NCBI RefSeq assembly: GCF_032854445.1
Contig: NC_088297.1
Span: 21,961,127 to 22,021,126, forward strand
Source: Liolophura sinensis
Lineage: Eukaryota > Mollusca > Polyplacophora > Chitonida > Chitonidae
DNA length: 60,000 nucleotides
Direction of reading: 5' to 3'
Of the stretch, positions 25,901 to 40,900 are shown in pieces. Both the position numbers and the translations under genes were made by a program. Each line of letters starts with the position of its first letter. Position 1 is the stretch's first letter. The notes beneath the pieces were generated by a model. It was given only the letters and a program-made list of their open reading frames with translations. It had not been told where the DNA came from and did not search any database.

Positions 25901-28900
25901 TCAAACAACAATTTGCACACATTTCAACCAACACAATCATCATCACAAACTTCACTCACATCTTCTATCAACATGAACAGGACTTTTTTTGGCACATCAG
26001 GAAAATTAATTTAGGGTTGACAATTAATTTAAGAGTTGCATTTTTTTTACCATAAACACAAAACAAACAGGATACAGCTTAGTAAATTCACTCAGGCTAA
26101 ATTAGTGTGAAATTACAGTCTCTCTTGATCAAGAGTTAAGATAGTGCTAAAGAGACAGAAAAAAGCAATTTGGACATATTCAAAGAAACAAGACAAATAT
26201 GCAATGGTGTTTTTTTTTTTGCAAAAGAGGATCACATAAACATACACAGATAAGGCTAAAAAATATGTGCAAAAGGTTCAGTTTTGAATGGGTCAGACAA
26301 GTTAGCAAGTGAATTAGTGTTTAGGTAAGTCTGTAGGAAATGCACAGAATGAATTTCAGCACGCAGCATGAATGTTTTGTATTGGTACATTTATTCATGC
26401 AGATCACTAACACCATTCCATTCAACATATTGCAGCAACATATAAAATCTGGTGACACAGGGACCCAAAAGTAAATAAATGGCCTTAAAGTAACAACAAC
26501 AGCGATAAAGACAGTTACAAAATGAAGGGGAAACAGTCATGGATCAAGCAAACAAACAACAAAAAAACAAAAACAGTCAGAGACATAGTGCATGTTGTAG
26601 AACACATACAGATATGCAACAACAGCAACATTCAAACTGATAACAAATACATGCATATTGGTGGAACAAGCAGGCAGGCAGATCATCACATATCCGCAGG
26701 ATATATATCCCACGGTCTGTAAAATGGTACCCTTTTTGAATTCGGTCCTTCTTCCCGCTCAAACCCCTCGGGGGCCTCTTCCATGGTGTGATCTTCAGCT
26801 CTGCTGTTCTGTTGCAACATATTTTGCTCATCTTCAAGAGGGGCATCAGCATCGACTGACTTTCTGCGGGACTGATTGTCGCCCTTGAATGACACTCGGC
26901 GCTCAGGAAGTTCTTCTCCCTGCACACCGTCTTCGCTTTTGTAAGATCTGGATGCCCTACGTTCTTTGTCGCCATGGTGACTGGTCACAATTTCTTCCTC
27001 CTATGACATGTGTGTGGAGATGTAATGGAAGGTGTGAGGAAAAAGTACGCAAACAGGTAAAGCAAAGTGTAAGGGCAACAAAATGCACAGAGAAAGCACA
27101 GAGAAAGCCCACCTAAAAAGCACACAAACTAAGCACACTTTGCCTGTTAGCCAGTATTAGTGTGTTATACAGTAATCGGCCTCTGGATTAGCCTGTATTG
27201 ATACAATGTGCAGCCAGAGGACTCTGACAAGCACCCATGGGGCTGTGCCCTATACCAACAGGGGAAATAAGGATGCTAATGTACTCATGCATACATGTTT
27301 GATGTAGCAGCAACTCTTCTATCAAGAAAGTTTGGATTTTTTTTTTTTAAAAAGCTGCAACAATTTCTTAAATTTTCCCTTTTTGTTTAGTATAAATTCT
27401 TATTTACATGTAATTTCACTGTAAGTGGGCTAACCGATGAATGTACAGTTACATGTAATTGTATAGTCTTATCACATACTGCGGATGTATGTATAAGATG
27501 CTAGAGACACACATGTGACAAAGTTACCTCCCTTTATACGTGCAAGCAATTCAGACATTTGCTCAATTCTAAAAGTATGATGTGGCTCCCATACACAGTG
27601 TTAACAGCTTATATTTGCTGCCACAATTATTGTATGCTAGACCTGATATAAACCTATCACATTTTAACAATCTGCAGACAACCTTACCCTAGAGGGTTTT
27701 CCATTGGCTGAGATGTAAATCACAAATGAAACAAACTTCCACAATCTCTGTCTTTAAAGTGGAAGGATTTTCATTGGCTTAGTTGAAAACTGCGGATAAC
27801 AAATACAAACCTCCACAACTTCAGCCTCTCTCTGATCGACGGGGATGTCTACTCGCGTGTTGCGATCTTCGTTGATTTCGCGTGCCCCTCTTGTCGCCTG
27901 GTTTTCTCGATGAGCCTTGAAGACACCGCCTGGATCTGTGGTCAACCAATCATTTAACAAGTCAAGATTTTGTTTTCTCTTTAACTTATGTATTTTTTTA
28001 AAAATATGCTTTTTCAATGATATTGCTATATTTTAAAGATAACTTTAATTCCTGTATTTCACCTATAAAAGCTTTGTGAATTTCGTGAATCTTATAGGAA
28101 AAAAGTGTTGGCATCTTATTGAAGTACCATTTTAAGGCCAGGTTTATATACTTCTGAAAGTGTTTCCATGGCGACTGTTGAAGTGGTTTAAATGGTGTTA
28201 CTTGGTATAATATATAGGCTGTATAGATGGCAGATTATGTTACTCCTTCACTTGAAAGCAAATGAACACGTGTAAACTACACGTACTTGTAACATGCGTA
28301 TAATGGTCAATTTGCATATGTTAATTTATGGATTTGGCTGTTGTAAAATGCATAGCTAGGGGTTTAATTCCCACACATGTATATAACTGTAACAGCAGTC
28401 AAGTTTAATTTACAGGTGGAACTAACTGGAGTGCCTGGAAGAAACCAGTGGCCAGGGAAATTGAAGTGTCTGAAGGAACCCAGGTCCAGGGAAACTAGAG
28501 TGCCTGGAGGAAACCTGTGCCCAGGGAAAGTGAAGTGCCTGCAGGAAACCAATGGAAACTGGAGCAAACCAGGCCTGAGGGAAACTGGAGTGCCTGTGGA
28601 AAAACTGGAGTGCCTTGGGGAAACTGGAGCGCCTGCAAGATAAGCCAACAGTGGCAGCCCAATGGAAGGCCCTTCAGGAACTTTTAGTTGGGTTGTTCTC
28701 ACTGTGAATGTCTTACAACTCGCTGAATCTGTAACCTTTCTACTAACCTTGATCGTAATTGACTTCTTTCTTTCCATTTCGTTTGTAAGCAACAGGTTTT
28801 TCATGGATGACAGGGTCTTCCTTTTTCACTTGGTTCCTCCGTGTCCTAGACAACAAAAACAAGGTAAACAGGGCGTTAAATTTGTCCTACACATGTATAA

Positions 28901-31900
28901 GTACAAGCTCAGTGGCTGACGGTACCTTTGGCATTGTGCTATACCAGACAAATTACCATTCTCAGTTTAACTCAAGGTATTTAAGATAAAAGTATATGTA
29001 TATGGTGACAAGGAAATGCAAGATCATGGCTGACAAAAGTCCTTACTGGATTACTGGAAAATCAATCCCAATTGTCCCTTTGCCAATTTCAAACTTGAGT
29101 GATCGAAACCTGTTTGAGATCTACGTACGCAGAGCTCGGGGGAAACCAACAACCAGCAGGTTGCTGGAAGACCTTCGCACATACGAACGGAGAGGAAGCC
29201 AGCATGTGTTTGACTTGAACTCACAGAGTTAACCAGCTACCCATCCACAGGTGAAACAGAAACTTCGTGTATTTGAACACACAGTGTTCAGAACTTTTAA
29301 CATGAGAGAGATACATGTAGGAGATTATGAAATCTGGACACCGTGCCACAACAAAATGGCCTCAGAATGGGATGTTTGGACACCCTCTTATACATTTCTG
29401 GCTAACCCCTACTTGAACTCACAACGACTGTAATGGTCAGAGTCTCCTGGGTCATTAACCCACAAGGCCACCGCAGCCCCCACACCTGAAAATGTGGAAA
29501 CCAGAATGTACACATGTGGAAACCACATGTTAACTTACTTGCGAGGTCTGCTGTTCATCGCCCCATTGTTTGATTCTGGGGTTCTGTTTACACTACTGTC
29601 CTGGGAGCCCTTCTTAGAGTTACGGTTACTGAGAGGGGTGAGTTTGTGTGGGAATGCCCTGAAAACAGAGAGACAGACACTACCTTACTGAGAGTCACAG
29701 TTACTGAAAGGGATGACCCCGAGGGAATGCCCTGAAAACCTTATTTTTCAAGAATTAGCTTTGGGGTAGTCCAACCATCCACATTACCGGAAACTTTCCC
29801 ACACCAAAAAGGCTTGATAGGACACCACCTAGTCCCCAAAGGGAAACTACATGTACCCCACACCAGATAGGACACCACCTAGTCCCCCAAGGAAACTACC
29901 CAAAACTAGACAGGTTTGATAAGACACCACCCAGGTCCCCAAGGAAACTATCCAAAACTAGATAGGACACCATCCAGGCCCCCAAGGAAACTACCCTAAA
30001 TTAGATAGGACACCACTTGGTGGCCCAAGGAAACTACCCCAAACCAGATAGGACACCACCCAATGCCCCAAGGAAACTATCCCTAACCAGATAGGACACC
30101 ACCTGGTGGCCCAAGGAAACTACCCTAAACCAGACAAGACACCATCCCATACCCCAAGGAAACTACTCCACACCAGATAGAACACCACCTGGTGGCCCAA
30201 GGAAACTACCCTAAACCATACAGGACACCATCCCATACCCCAAGGAAACTACCCAAAAGGCTTGATAGGACCACACCAGATTGGCTTGATGGGACACCAC
30301 CCCATACCTCAAGGAAACTACCCCACCCCAGATAGGCCTGACAAGTCACCACCCATTCCTCCAAGGAAACTACTGCACATCAAATAGGCTTTATAGGATA
30401 CCACCAATTCCCCAAATGAACCACCCAGAACCATAAAAAAAAACCCCAAAAAAAACCCCACTTAGACACCAAGGAAACCACTCAAACCCAAGGACCCTTC
30501 CCATCCAGATATCAAAGAAATCACAAACCCCAAGGAAATCACACATCCTAATGGAACCACAAACCCTAAGGAAACCACTCAGACCCTCCAGACCCCCAGG
30601 ATATGAATCAAGAAACCCATAAGAACCACCCACACCCTTAAGACCCATACAGCCTCTCAAGAAAAACATACATATAAGCTCTACAGAAACTATGCACCCA
30701 AATCACAAAGATAAAAGTAGCAGTGGATTCATATGAAGAGGTTTTCAAACTTGGTTCATGTAAAACTGAAACACATGTACATGTATGGCTTAAACTCATG
30801 GAGGGAAGAAAACTCAATCTGAGAATTGTTCAAGTTTTTATTTATTGTCAAGGAATTCTCCAGGCTTAGAAACCTGTAGGTGTAAAGATTGTTTCAAGAC
30901 ACTCAATCTGGGCAAGACCGAAGTTATTAAAAGTTAAACAAAATAATTCTTGTCCTTGCCTGACAGGTTTTGATGTCAACTGTGTACCATGCATGGTATA
31001 TTATACATGTACATGTAACCATGCAGAGCTCCACACAGTTCACCAATGCCCTAGATGGCCCCCGTTAATGCTCACCATGTACACAAACAACCCCCTCAGA
31101 ACACAAACAGAAAACTTATATGGATTGGCAAAGTTCCAGTTTTGCCCATTGTTTCATATAACAGGGGGCATACTTCTATCCCATGCATTATTTAGCGTTG
31201 GCAAAGTAATTGGTAGAGTTCCAAAAGAACAGAGAACAGAGACTGTAAATATATATCACCGTACATAGGGCACACCCATACACGCCCATGTACATACCAT
31301 GGATACATGTTCTAAGGTATGAACAGCATACTTCAATATGCTTTGGCATGTCTTGAAAACCATTTCCTGATGGGTGTGTTGTTTTTTCTTTCATATTACT
31401 TCATCATTAAAAAAAATGAAAAACAAACAAACAAGCAAACGATTATATTAAGTTTCCACTGTTCTGGAAACTTGTGCCATGAAGATGCCAGGAATCTTTT
31501 TTTTGTAAAGAGAAAGATGAGAGAGGAAAACTTCAGGTACCCTAAAGTAATTCCTGAACCTTTTCGCATATGAAAGAGCAACTTTCAGTGCAATTTAAGC
31601 ACCTCTGTAATTTGATTTCTGAAACAAAACTGAGATTGGATTGGATGGTTTCAGGGCTTCACAAAAAGTATAATTTTTGTCAGTCTACAATAAAGAATGC
31701 CTACAGAGTACGCTTGAATAAAAGCTTACATGTAGCAAACATGCAAAAAAAACCATTTAAGAATGACAGTAATGACACTGTCCTTCATTTCATTCTACAA
31801 ATGACATATCGCTGTTAAAATATGATGTACATGTACATTTGCATGTATAACAAGAACATCATGTGCCAGGATCATTGAGCTCTCTGAGACATACATCAGC

Positions 31901-34900
31901 TACAATTGAGTTTTAACTTCATTATTATTCCTGAACTCAGAAATAACCTTTAAATTTCACTTCTACTCTGAAAAAAACAAACAAACCAAAAGCGTGTTTG
32001 TGGATAAATGCAAATGCAGGGGTGTTCAGGTTTCTTTCAATCGCATGTTATAACCATAAGGAACCAACACAAAAACTGAATAACGCAATAGTACCAGCAC
32101 ACATATTCCACACAGTGAAACACTACATGTATGTGTTGCCAAGATTCCAAGCTCACCTCCTCTCCTGCCGTGGAGAGGTCATGACCTTTGGGTGTTCGTA
32201 GTCCTTGGCCACAAACTTTTCCGTCCCACACGCTACGTAGCAGCCGGAACTCTGGATCTCGTGGACACTGTGGATGGCTCGGCCGTCCAATGTGCACAAT
32301 CTGACAAGGACGAGGAGAACAAAAGCGATGAAAACTCAAAAACATTTTGGATATGCAAAACAAGCCAACAGTATATATTATCATCACACAGTTCCAACAA
32401 GGATTAACAACTTCTGATTTATTTCTTTGCAACATTTCATGGCTATTCTATCATGCAGGCTAAGGCATGTTAGAATACTCATCGAAATGTTGCAAAGAAA
32501 TAAATCAGAAGGTGTTATCGATACTGAAACTGTCTGATGGTGTTCTCTTAACTTCTCAATGCCTCTCAAGGAACAGTACATTTGGTGTACAGTAGGCCTC
32601 TCAAGGAACAGTACATTTTGTGTACAGTAGGTCTCTCAAGGAACAGTACATTTTGTGTACAGTAGACCTCTCAAGGAACAGTACATTTTGTGTACAGTAG
32701 ACCTCTCAAGGAACAGTACATTTTGTGTACAGTAGGTCTCTCAAGGAACAGTACATTTTGTGTACAGTAGACCTCTCAAGGAACAGTACATTTTGTGTAC
32801 AGCAGACGTTAAGGAGATTCCTTAAGGTCTACTGTACACAAAATATTTGTAAAGGGTCGGATCTAATACACACTCTACAGACAATGCATGATACATTCTA
32901 AAGAGTACTGCCAAAATCACACCTTTTTACTGTGTCTTCCATTCCACACAATACCCTATACAAAATGTCTGATTTATTTCATCAACACTTAATCAACATG
33001 TATGGTCCACTATGCACTAGAGATCTATGTATGTCCATTCAAAAGCATATCTACATGTACATTGCAAATGGGACACCCTTACATAAAAAAGTGTGAGGTC
33101 CTCAACACTTTCTAATGTATAAGGTCACTCAAAAGTCTGTTGTCCACTGTACATACATGTACACTCAAAAGTCTGTTGTCCACTGTACATACATGTACAC
33201 TCAAAAGTCTGTTGTCCACTGTACATACATGTACACTCAAAAGTCTGTTGTCCACTGTACATACATGTACACTCAAAAGTCTGTTGTCCTCTGTACATAC
33301 ATGTACACTCAAAAGTCTGTTGTCCACTGTACATACATGTACACTCAAAAGTCTGTTGTCCACTGTACATACATGTACACTCAAAAGTCTGTTGTCCACT
33401 GTACATACATGTACACTCAAAGTCTGTTGTCCACTGTACATACATGTACACTCAAAAGTCTGTTGTCCACTGTACATACATGTACACTCAAAAGTGTGTT
33501 GTCCACTGTACATACATGTACACTCAAAAGTCTGTTGTCCACTGTACATACATGTACACTCAAAAGTGTGTTGTCCACTGTACATACATGTACACTCAAA
33601 AGTCTGTTGTCCACTGTACATACATGTACACTCAAAAGTGTGTTGTCCACTGTACATACATGTACACTCAAAAGTCTGTTGTCCACTGTACATACATGTA
33701 CACTCAAAAGTCTGTTGTGCACTGTACATACATGTACACTCAAAAGTCTGTTGTCCACTGTACATCCATGTACACGCAAAAGTCTGTTGTCCACTGTACA
33801 TACATGTACACTCAAAAGTCTGCTGTCCTCTGTACATACATGTACACTCAAAAGTCTGTTGTCCACTGTACATACATGTACACTCAAAAGTCTGTTGTCC
33901 ACTGTACATACATGTACACTCAAAAGTCTGCTGTCCACTGTACATACATGTACACTCAAAGTCTGTTGTCCACTGTACATACATGTACACTCAAAAGTCT
34001 GTTGTCCACTGTACATACATGTACACTCAAAAGTCTGTTGTCCACTGTACATACATGTACACTCAAAAGTCTGTTGTCCACTGTACATACATGTACACTC
34101 AAAAGTCTGTTGTCCACTGCAGTATACTAAAAATGAAAAGTTCATTCCAAAGTGTATAGTTCATTCTACATTTTGAAGAGTGTATTGTCCTCTGTGCACT
34201 TTATGCTGAACACTAAACTGTAACGTCCATTGTACACTATAGAGTGTATTATAATATACAGTTTCTGCAGCCAATTCCACAAAACCTTTTCTGAATTAAG
34301 TAAAAATTTAAAACCTCTTCACATGCTACAAAGTTTTGGGTACTGAAAGTTGAAATTTTGACATGTTTTTCTTACAATCAAACTGATGAGGTGGACAAAA
34401 TTTTTACTTTCTTAAAGACAAAGAAATAAGGGTGGAGAGCATATCTCCAATTTTGACAAAGTCAGAAACGACTTTGTGAAATCTACTACATTGTATTAAC
34501 CAGGTATGGTTGAGTTTATACCACACAAGGTGTAAAAACTGTCCACTGTCGCTGACTATGACATCTAAAGCGTAAGACTATACTCCATAAAGTGTATGGT
34601 CCACTGAACAGTGAAATTCTCCACTAAATTGTGAATTGAAATTGTAAATTGAAATTCATGTATGTACACTTTAAATTGCATAGTTCACCTATAAAAGTCT
34701 ATTAAACCCCCACTTTACATCAAATTTATTTATTTATTTACTTCACAAGTGTTTTATGCTGCACTCAAGAATATTTGACTTGGCAGGAGAAAAACAAGCA
34801 GAGCCTGGGTGAAATCCATTACCACTCGCAGGTTACTGGTAAACTTTCCCACACACAACCAGAGATACAATCTAACATCTATGGTCCATGTACGCTACTG

Positions 34901-37900
34901 TTACAACGCACTCCAAACTGTCCATCAGTATGGTCTACTGTGAAGTCCCTGGATAAAAGGTCCACTCCACAATAATTGCATAACCCTCTATGAACTGTAA
35001 CAATCAATCCTCTATAAACAGTAACAATCCTCTATAAACTGTAACAAAGTAAGTCTCAATTACTACATGTACATGTATGTCTCCCACCTTTTGCTTTTCT
35101 TCTTTCAAAGGTGGTCAATCTTTATTCGAAACAGTTCAAAAAATGTACATGTTTGTGTGTGTAGATGTACATGTATGTGTATGAGGAGATGCAGAGTGAC
35201 ACAAGCAGGGGCTGCCCTCTTCCATGTAAAGTTCTAATCTAAATAAAAGCATGGCAAAAAAAGTAAATTTACAGAATGGTATAGTTAAAAAACAAAATAA
35301 AAAAAATAATCCCTGAGGCAAAATAGATACATGTATTAAATTCCTGTGTAACTCCTTGTATGTTTATCTGTTTCTGTCACGCACACATAAACATCTGAGT
35401 GGCATTTCTGAACAGCCTGTGAACGTCATATCTCACTGAAGCCATTAAATATTGATGTCAAACCCCGAGACGTTTCCAAAGAAGGGCCATTTGTCTGTGC
35501 AATGATCCCTTTAAATCAGCTAACACGGCACAATTCCCGAACAAGTGCATTTATATAAGTGAATCTAATTTCCCTTGTACGTAACTGTCACATGATGAAC
35601 GGGAAAGTTACATGTGTCTTCTTCAAAGATCTTATACATCATTTTCTTAGGATATTAACCATCAAAGCCTTTCATGTACACGGGCCATAAGTCATGGCAT
35701 ACGCACGAACAATGATTCAGTGATGAATGGGCTGAAACTGCGCGTGTAAAACAGTAGAGCACTGGTCGCTTTATCTGAGCAATGTTTAATGAGCTGGAAA
35801 TGTTGCCAGTGACAACAAAACACAAGACAAACTTAAGCATTATTATTGTAAACTCTGATCAACTGCCCCTGTAAGTGTGTGGTTTACGCAAGCCTGCAGA
35901 ACAGATAAACGTACCTGTGTAACATACTTGTGCGTTCAAATACCACCTACACATGCCACTACAACCAGACGTAGCAGGCTTCCCGTCTTTTAGCATTTAA
36001 CCACCAGATTGGGCTGATTTATTTTTTTTATTTCAATGGTGTTTTAAGAAATGCTCAAGAATATTTCACGGGTATGATGGCGGTCAGCACTATGATGGAA
36101 GGAAACTTGGCAGAGCCCAGGGAAACTCATGACCATCCGTAGGTTGCTGATAGACCTTCAGCTGGAGAGTTAGTGAGCAAAGGCTAGACTTGAGCATAGA
36201 GCAACCACACTGGTGAGAGGCTCCTGGGCCTTAGTGCCGCTGGCTGCTAACCCCCTCAGCCACGGAGGCTGGCGGGATCAGACAGGGTTGACGGTGTCAA
36301 TTCTTGCCTGTAATTGTACCACAAATAACAGCATTTCCAAAAAGGGGTTATTTTAAGCTAATCTGGCTATAGGTATTGGTCACTCTTGGTGAAATGGCAC
36401 TATGCAATTTCTTGAAAGCTGCATGTCAATATGACATGTCAATCTTTGCATTATCATCTCCAGTTCAATTATTTTGCATTCGTGATGTCATCACGACAAA
36501 ATTCATATTCATGAGCGATGCTATGGAGACAACGAATTAGCATGAAGCTGTCACTTACTTTCTTATAGCCCCGCCCCGGCTAAGTGACACTCTCTCCTTG
36601 ATGGCATCCAGCACCATTTCCCAAGAGCCTTGTTCTCGGGGACGAAGTTGAACTCGGTGAGGGTTTTCTAAATCGTTCCCATTGGGATGAACACTGTGAA
36701 TTCAAGCATACAAAAGAGTATTAATTATTTATACACATGTAAAGGTGAAAAATCAGGATTTCTTTGATGTCGTGAGTGTATAACAATTCAGTTATATGTA
36801 ATGCTAGGCTTGGTACATATGTACTAACCTTAGCCCTGAAGTACACAGTTAAGGCTTATTGACTATTACTCCAGCCAACAGTACAGTTCATTAGCTTAAT
36901 CCTGACATACACCTACATGCTGCCTCACTGATGAGGTCTGCACAGTCTTGAACCCAATTAAACTTCCACTAGTTCAACTGCAGCAGTAAATTCCGACCAA
37001 ATACAGTGTATAACCAGCAAAATTCTTCAATCCAGTTACCAATCAAAAAAAAAATGTGATTGGAAAAAAAACAAAAAAACAAAAAAAAAAACATAGGTGC
37101 TCAGCATAGACATAGTCTTTATATAAGTAGTTTGTGCCTTGCATTTTATACAACCATGTAATTACGTAAATTTACAATGTATCTTATCCAAACTTCTCTG
37201 TGCATTAATTGTGTCCTGTATAAATATAAATTCACCTGCATTTGTTAATATCAGTGTCTTCTCAATGTATTTTTAAAACTTTTACTGACAAAACTGATTA
37301 CGAGGTCAGAAATTTAAGGTTGAAATATTTAGTCTTATAGTATGGAAAAGAATGTGACAGGTACTCAAATTTTGAGTATACATGTACATGACCAGCGTAA
37401 GGATGAATCCCATTATGACCAATGACAGCAACCGCTATACAAGGGGATATTCCGTACAAATACAGAAATCTATCCACGAAGAGTTATTCATATCACAAAC
37501 ACCCAGCTCACATGGCAATGGGAAATATGCAGCTTTCTTCATCATACAGCCTTGAAAATGGATTATCCTAAATGACCTGAAATTTCATTCATGACTCAGT
37601 TGCTCATTTTCCCACATTCTGGGAGTTCTATTGATTTAAGACAGGTGCTTTGAGAGGTGTTTGGAAGGTGGGATGATATCCAGAGGTAATATCTCATGAT
37701 ATTTATCTGCCCCCAAGAATGCTCTTTTGTGGTCAAATTTTTCGCTCATTTAGGACATTTCTAACGGCCAACCGTATACATCACTATCACCATATTATTA
37801 AAGAGTGTTTTTGTCAGATGTAAATCCTACATGTAGTTTAAACTAAAAAATGTGCCCGAATGTATGCACCGTTCTAGTGCATGTGGGCATTACATCATCG

Positions 37901-40900
37901 ATCGTCATGGTAACAGTCAACACCACAAGGGCTTTGTTAACACGGCTGCATTAACAGGTCGCTGTAAAGATGCAAAATGAAAAGGTATCCGATTGTACTC
38001 CATCAATTGCTTTCATCGTGCTGTGATGTCGATATGGTATTGAGCCGTGATCTTGTCATCACAAATGTAATAATTAGAATGACAAAGATGTAAAAAACTT
38101 CCCCACATGCTATGTGATGTCAAAAAAATGGTCAGTAATTTGCCAGGCTCTGTATAAAGTGCTATTCAGTACACGGTGAACCAACCAAGCGATGACATTT
38201 GAAAATCTATTACATACATGTACATGCCGTACTGATGAGGATCATTGCTATGTTATTTATGTAAATAGACAGAGATGGGGGCCTTCGTGGCTGAGCGGAG
38301 TAGCACGCCAGCACGGTGCAATAACCTCTCACCAATGTGGCCGCTGTGAGTTCAAGTCCACCTCATGCTAGCTGGCTTCCTCTCTGGTCGTACATGAGAG
38401 GGTCTGTGCCAGCAACCTGCGGATTGTCGCGAGTTTCCCCCCTGGGGTTCTGCTCGGTTTCCTCCCATCCTTATGCTGGTCACTGTTCTATAAGTGAAAT
38501 ATTCTTGAGTATGACATAAAAGACCAATCAAATAAATAAATAAATAAACAGACAGAGAAGTATGTCACCGCATTACATAGCAGATAATCACATGTCTGTC
38601 CGTACTCCGTCTAGTTTGGCTACAAGAGTGATATTACCAAAAATACCCTTAGAATTCTTGAATCCTTTCAACCACCTACATGTATGCAGTCAAGACTTTG
38701 AAACATTCTGAGAGAATGGGGTGTTGAGAAATAAATTCCACAGAGATTGCATTATTTGTGACACAGATTAGTTACTTTAGCGTTATTTTCATAATAATTG
38801 TATGAATGAATTCCTCTGAAAAAAAATACTTTAGAAGATGAAAAGGTTAAAGATTTATAGTAGAAGCAATACTGAGGAATTGTGGGAAGTGAGAGCAAAT
38901 TATGTTGTTGTTTAATTCATGACTTGAACCTCCACTCACTGAATTGACTGTCTTAAATTACTAATGCACACTGGGACAAAGTCTGTCGCCTTTTAAAAGC
39001 AGATTCGATCTCAATCGATTCAGATCAGCCATTATCCTGTAACATTTTTTTAACCTGCAGAACGTAATGCCAGGTGTTTGTCCTATAAACAGGAATCGGA
39101 GATTGCAAGTTTTTATCTATGCTCCAATCCGAATTCTCAAAGTCTGTGTACACACTTCTTGTGTACATACAACACCTGAGTTCATGTGAGCCAATGTCCT
39201 CGACAAAAACAATAAAACATTCTTGTAACATGTACATGAAAATTCATACTGTACCAACAAGGCTATAAATTTAACATTTTATGTTTGAAGGATGCCAGTT
39301 GGGCCACCACTCACGTAGCTAAACTTCTACCCTGTCTGCTGTGCTCTGGTTCTACAAGTGCACCAAGGGCAAACCACAGGCAAGCTACTGACCTGGATGC
39401 TATGCATGTAACTAATCTTTAAGAAACTATACCGTTTTAATCTTTCCATTATACTACGTCACAATGTGCATGATAACTCGGAAGCCCTACGCCAATCTTG
39501 AAGGTGCTATCTTTATTTGGGGGAAAGCCAAAGGTAGATTCCATATTGCCAACTAGAAGCAAACAGAATCCCTACTGGACTGGTTTTACAAGTGACAGAG
39601 ACACCTGAGTTACACATATATGCGCAGTTCAGTTTGTGGGCAGTCTTACTAGTAATGTCACACATACATGTATGACAGAGAGAAAAAGAAAAGAAAAAAA
39701 GTCACATGATTGACTTACAAGATGATGATTGGCTCTGTTCTGATCTTTCGTATTCTCCCTGAGGTTTGGATTCGACTGTGCCGCACAGGTTTGATCTGAA
39801 ATTGAACAAGAACACTGCTTGATACACATGATTAGTGATTAACTGTAAATAAAACTAAGATCTAAATTCTTGTACTTTCACCGATCAGTTTGACATTATA
39901 ATAAACCCCAAACTGTTAATTTTCTGGGATGAATGTACAATGTTGAACATGTACAGGTATAAGAATATAAGATGTAAGCTTGCATTAAGTTTAATTCATA
40001 TCACATCTCAGTCCCCTAAGCTTTTATTCTTTAACAGCTGAACAGGGGTCAAAATGTTTGGCCATTCACTCGTTTGTAAGCACTCAAAAATAAAGATGGT
40101 GACCTTAAATTGAGACCAGGTCATCTCAAAGTTAACTTTCTATCATGTAAATATTCATCATTTCACACGCATAGGTCAGTTTCCTGTACGTTAAATCCAC
40201 TTCCTTGTTATTTACAATTATATACAAAAAACTTTACTACATTTCACACTTTAAATATCATATTGGATGGCATCACTTTTTCGTCAAGATCATCACTCTG
40301 AAAAGCTCAAATTATCAAACACACTGACCCCTGTTTTATGTGCACATATAATTATAATGACACTTACACCATAACAACCAGCATTGTAGGCATTACATCA
40401 TCATGGAAGTATGTAATGTCGAGGGCTTTGTTTGCCCACAATGTTTCATCGTTTTGATGTGCAATGTTTCCATCTTGTGTAATGACGAAATACATGTAAG
40501 CATGTGTGAACTTGTGAGGAAAATGTCTAAAATACAGTACAAAAAATGCAAAACTATTCCTCAGGCCCCTACAGATCCCCCAGGCATCTACCCTGCACCT
40601 GGTGTGGACCCAGACCCAGGGCTGCAGGGCTGGCGCACACTGTTTGGGTTTGTCACTTCTTTGGTTTGACAGCGCTGTGTATATTGGGGCATGGAGTGAG
40701 TGAGTGCTTGGGGTTTAACCTCCTACTTAGCAATTTTTCAGTCATATGACGACCACGGAATCCTTAGAGTGCATGTAATATGCCTCCTTGTTGCAGGACA
40801 GATTTCCCCACTCTTTTATCTAGTGCTGCTTCACTGAGACGTCTTAACCAAGACAAGTAAGCGATATTGGGGTATGGATATGGACAATTATTCTGCACCC

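Noticed and set aside
28162-28175. GTTTCCATGGCGAC, another X-box consensus match (also ATCGTCATGGTAAC at 37911-37924)
   Set aside because: The degenerate 14-mer is expected a few times by chance in 60 kb, and these lie deep in introns.
33125-34118. Resemblance to a CRISPR array (short regular repeats)
   Set aside because: Units are directly adjacent with no variable spacers, no cas genes exist, and the DNA is animal.
33115-34176. Open frames of 353, 339, 292, 242 and 228 codons on both strands
   Set aside because: They are read-through of a 36-bp repeat with no stop in several frames. Simultaneous openness in many frames and purely repetitive peptides rule out a gene.
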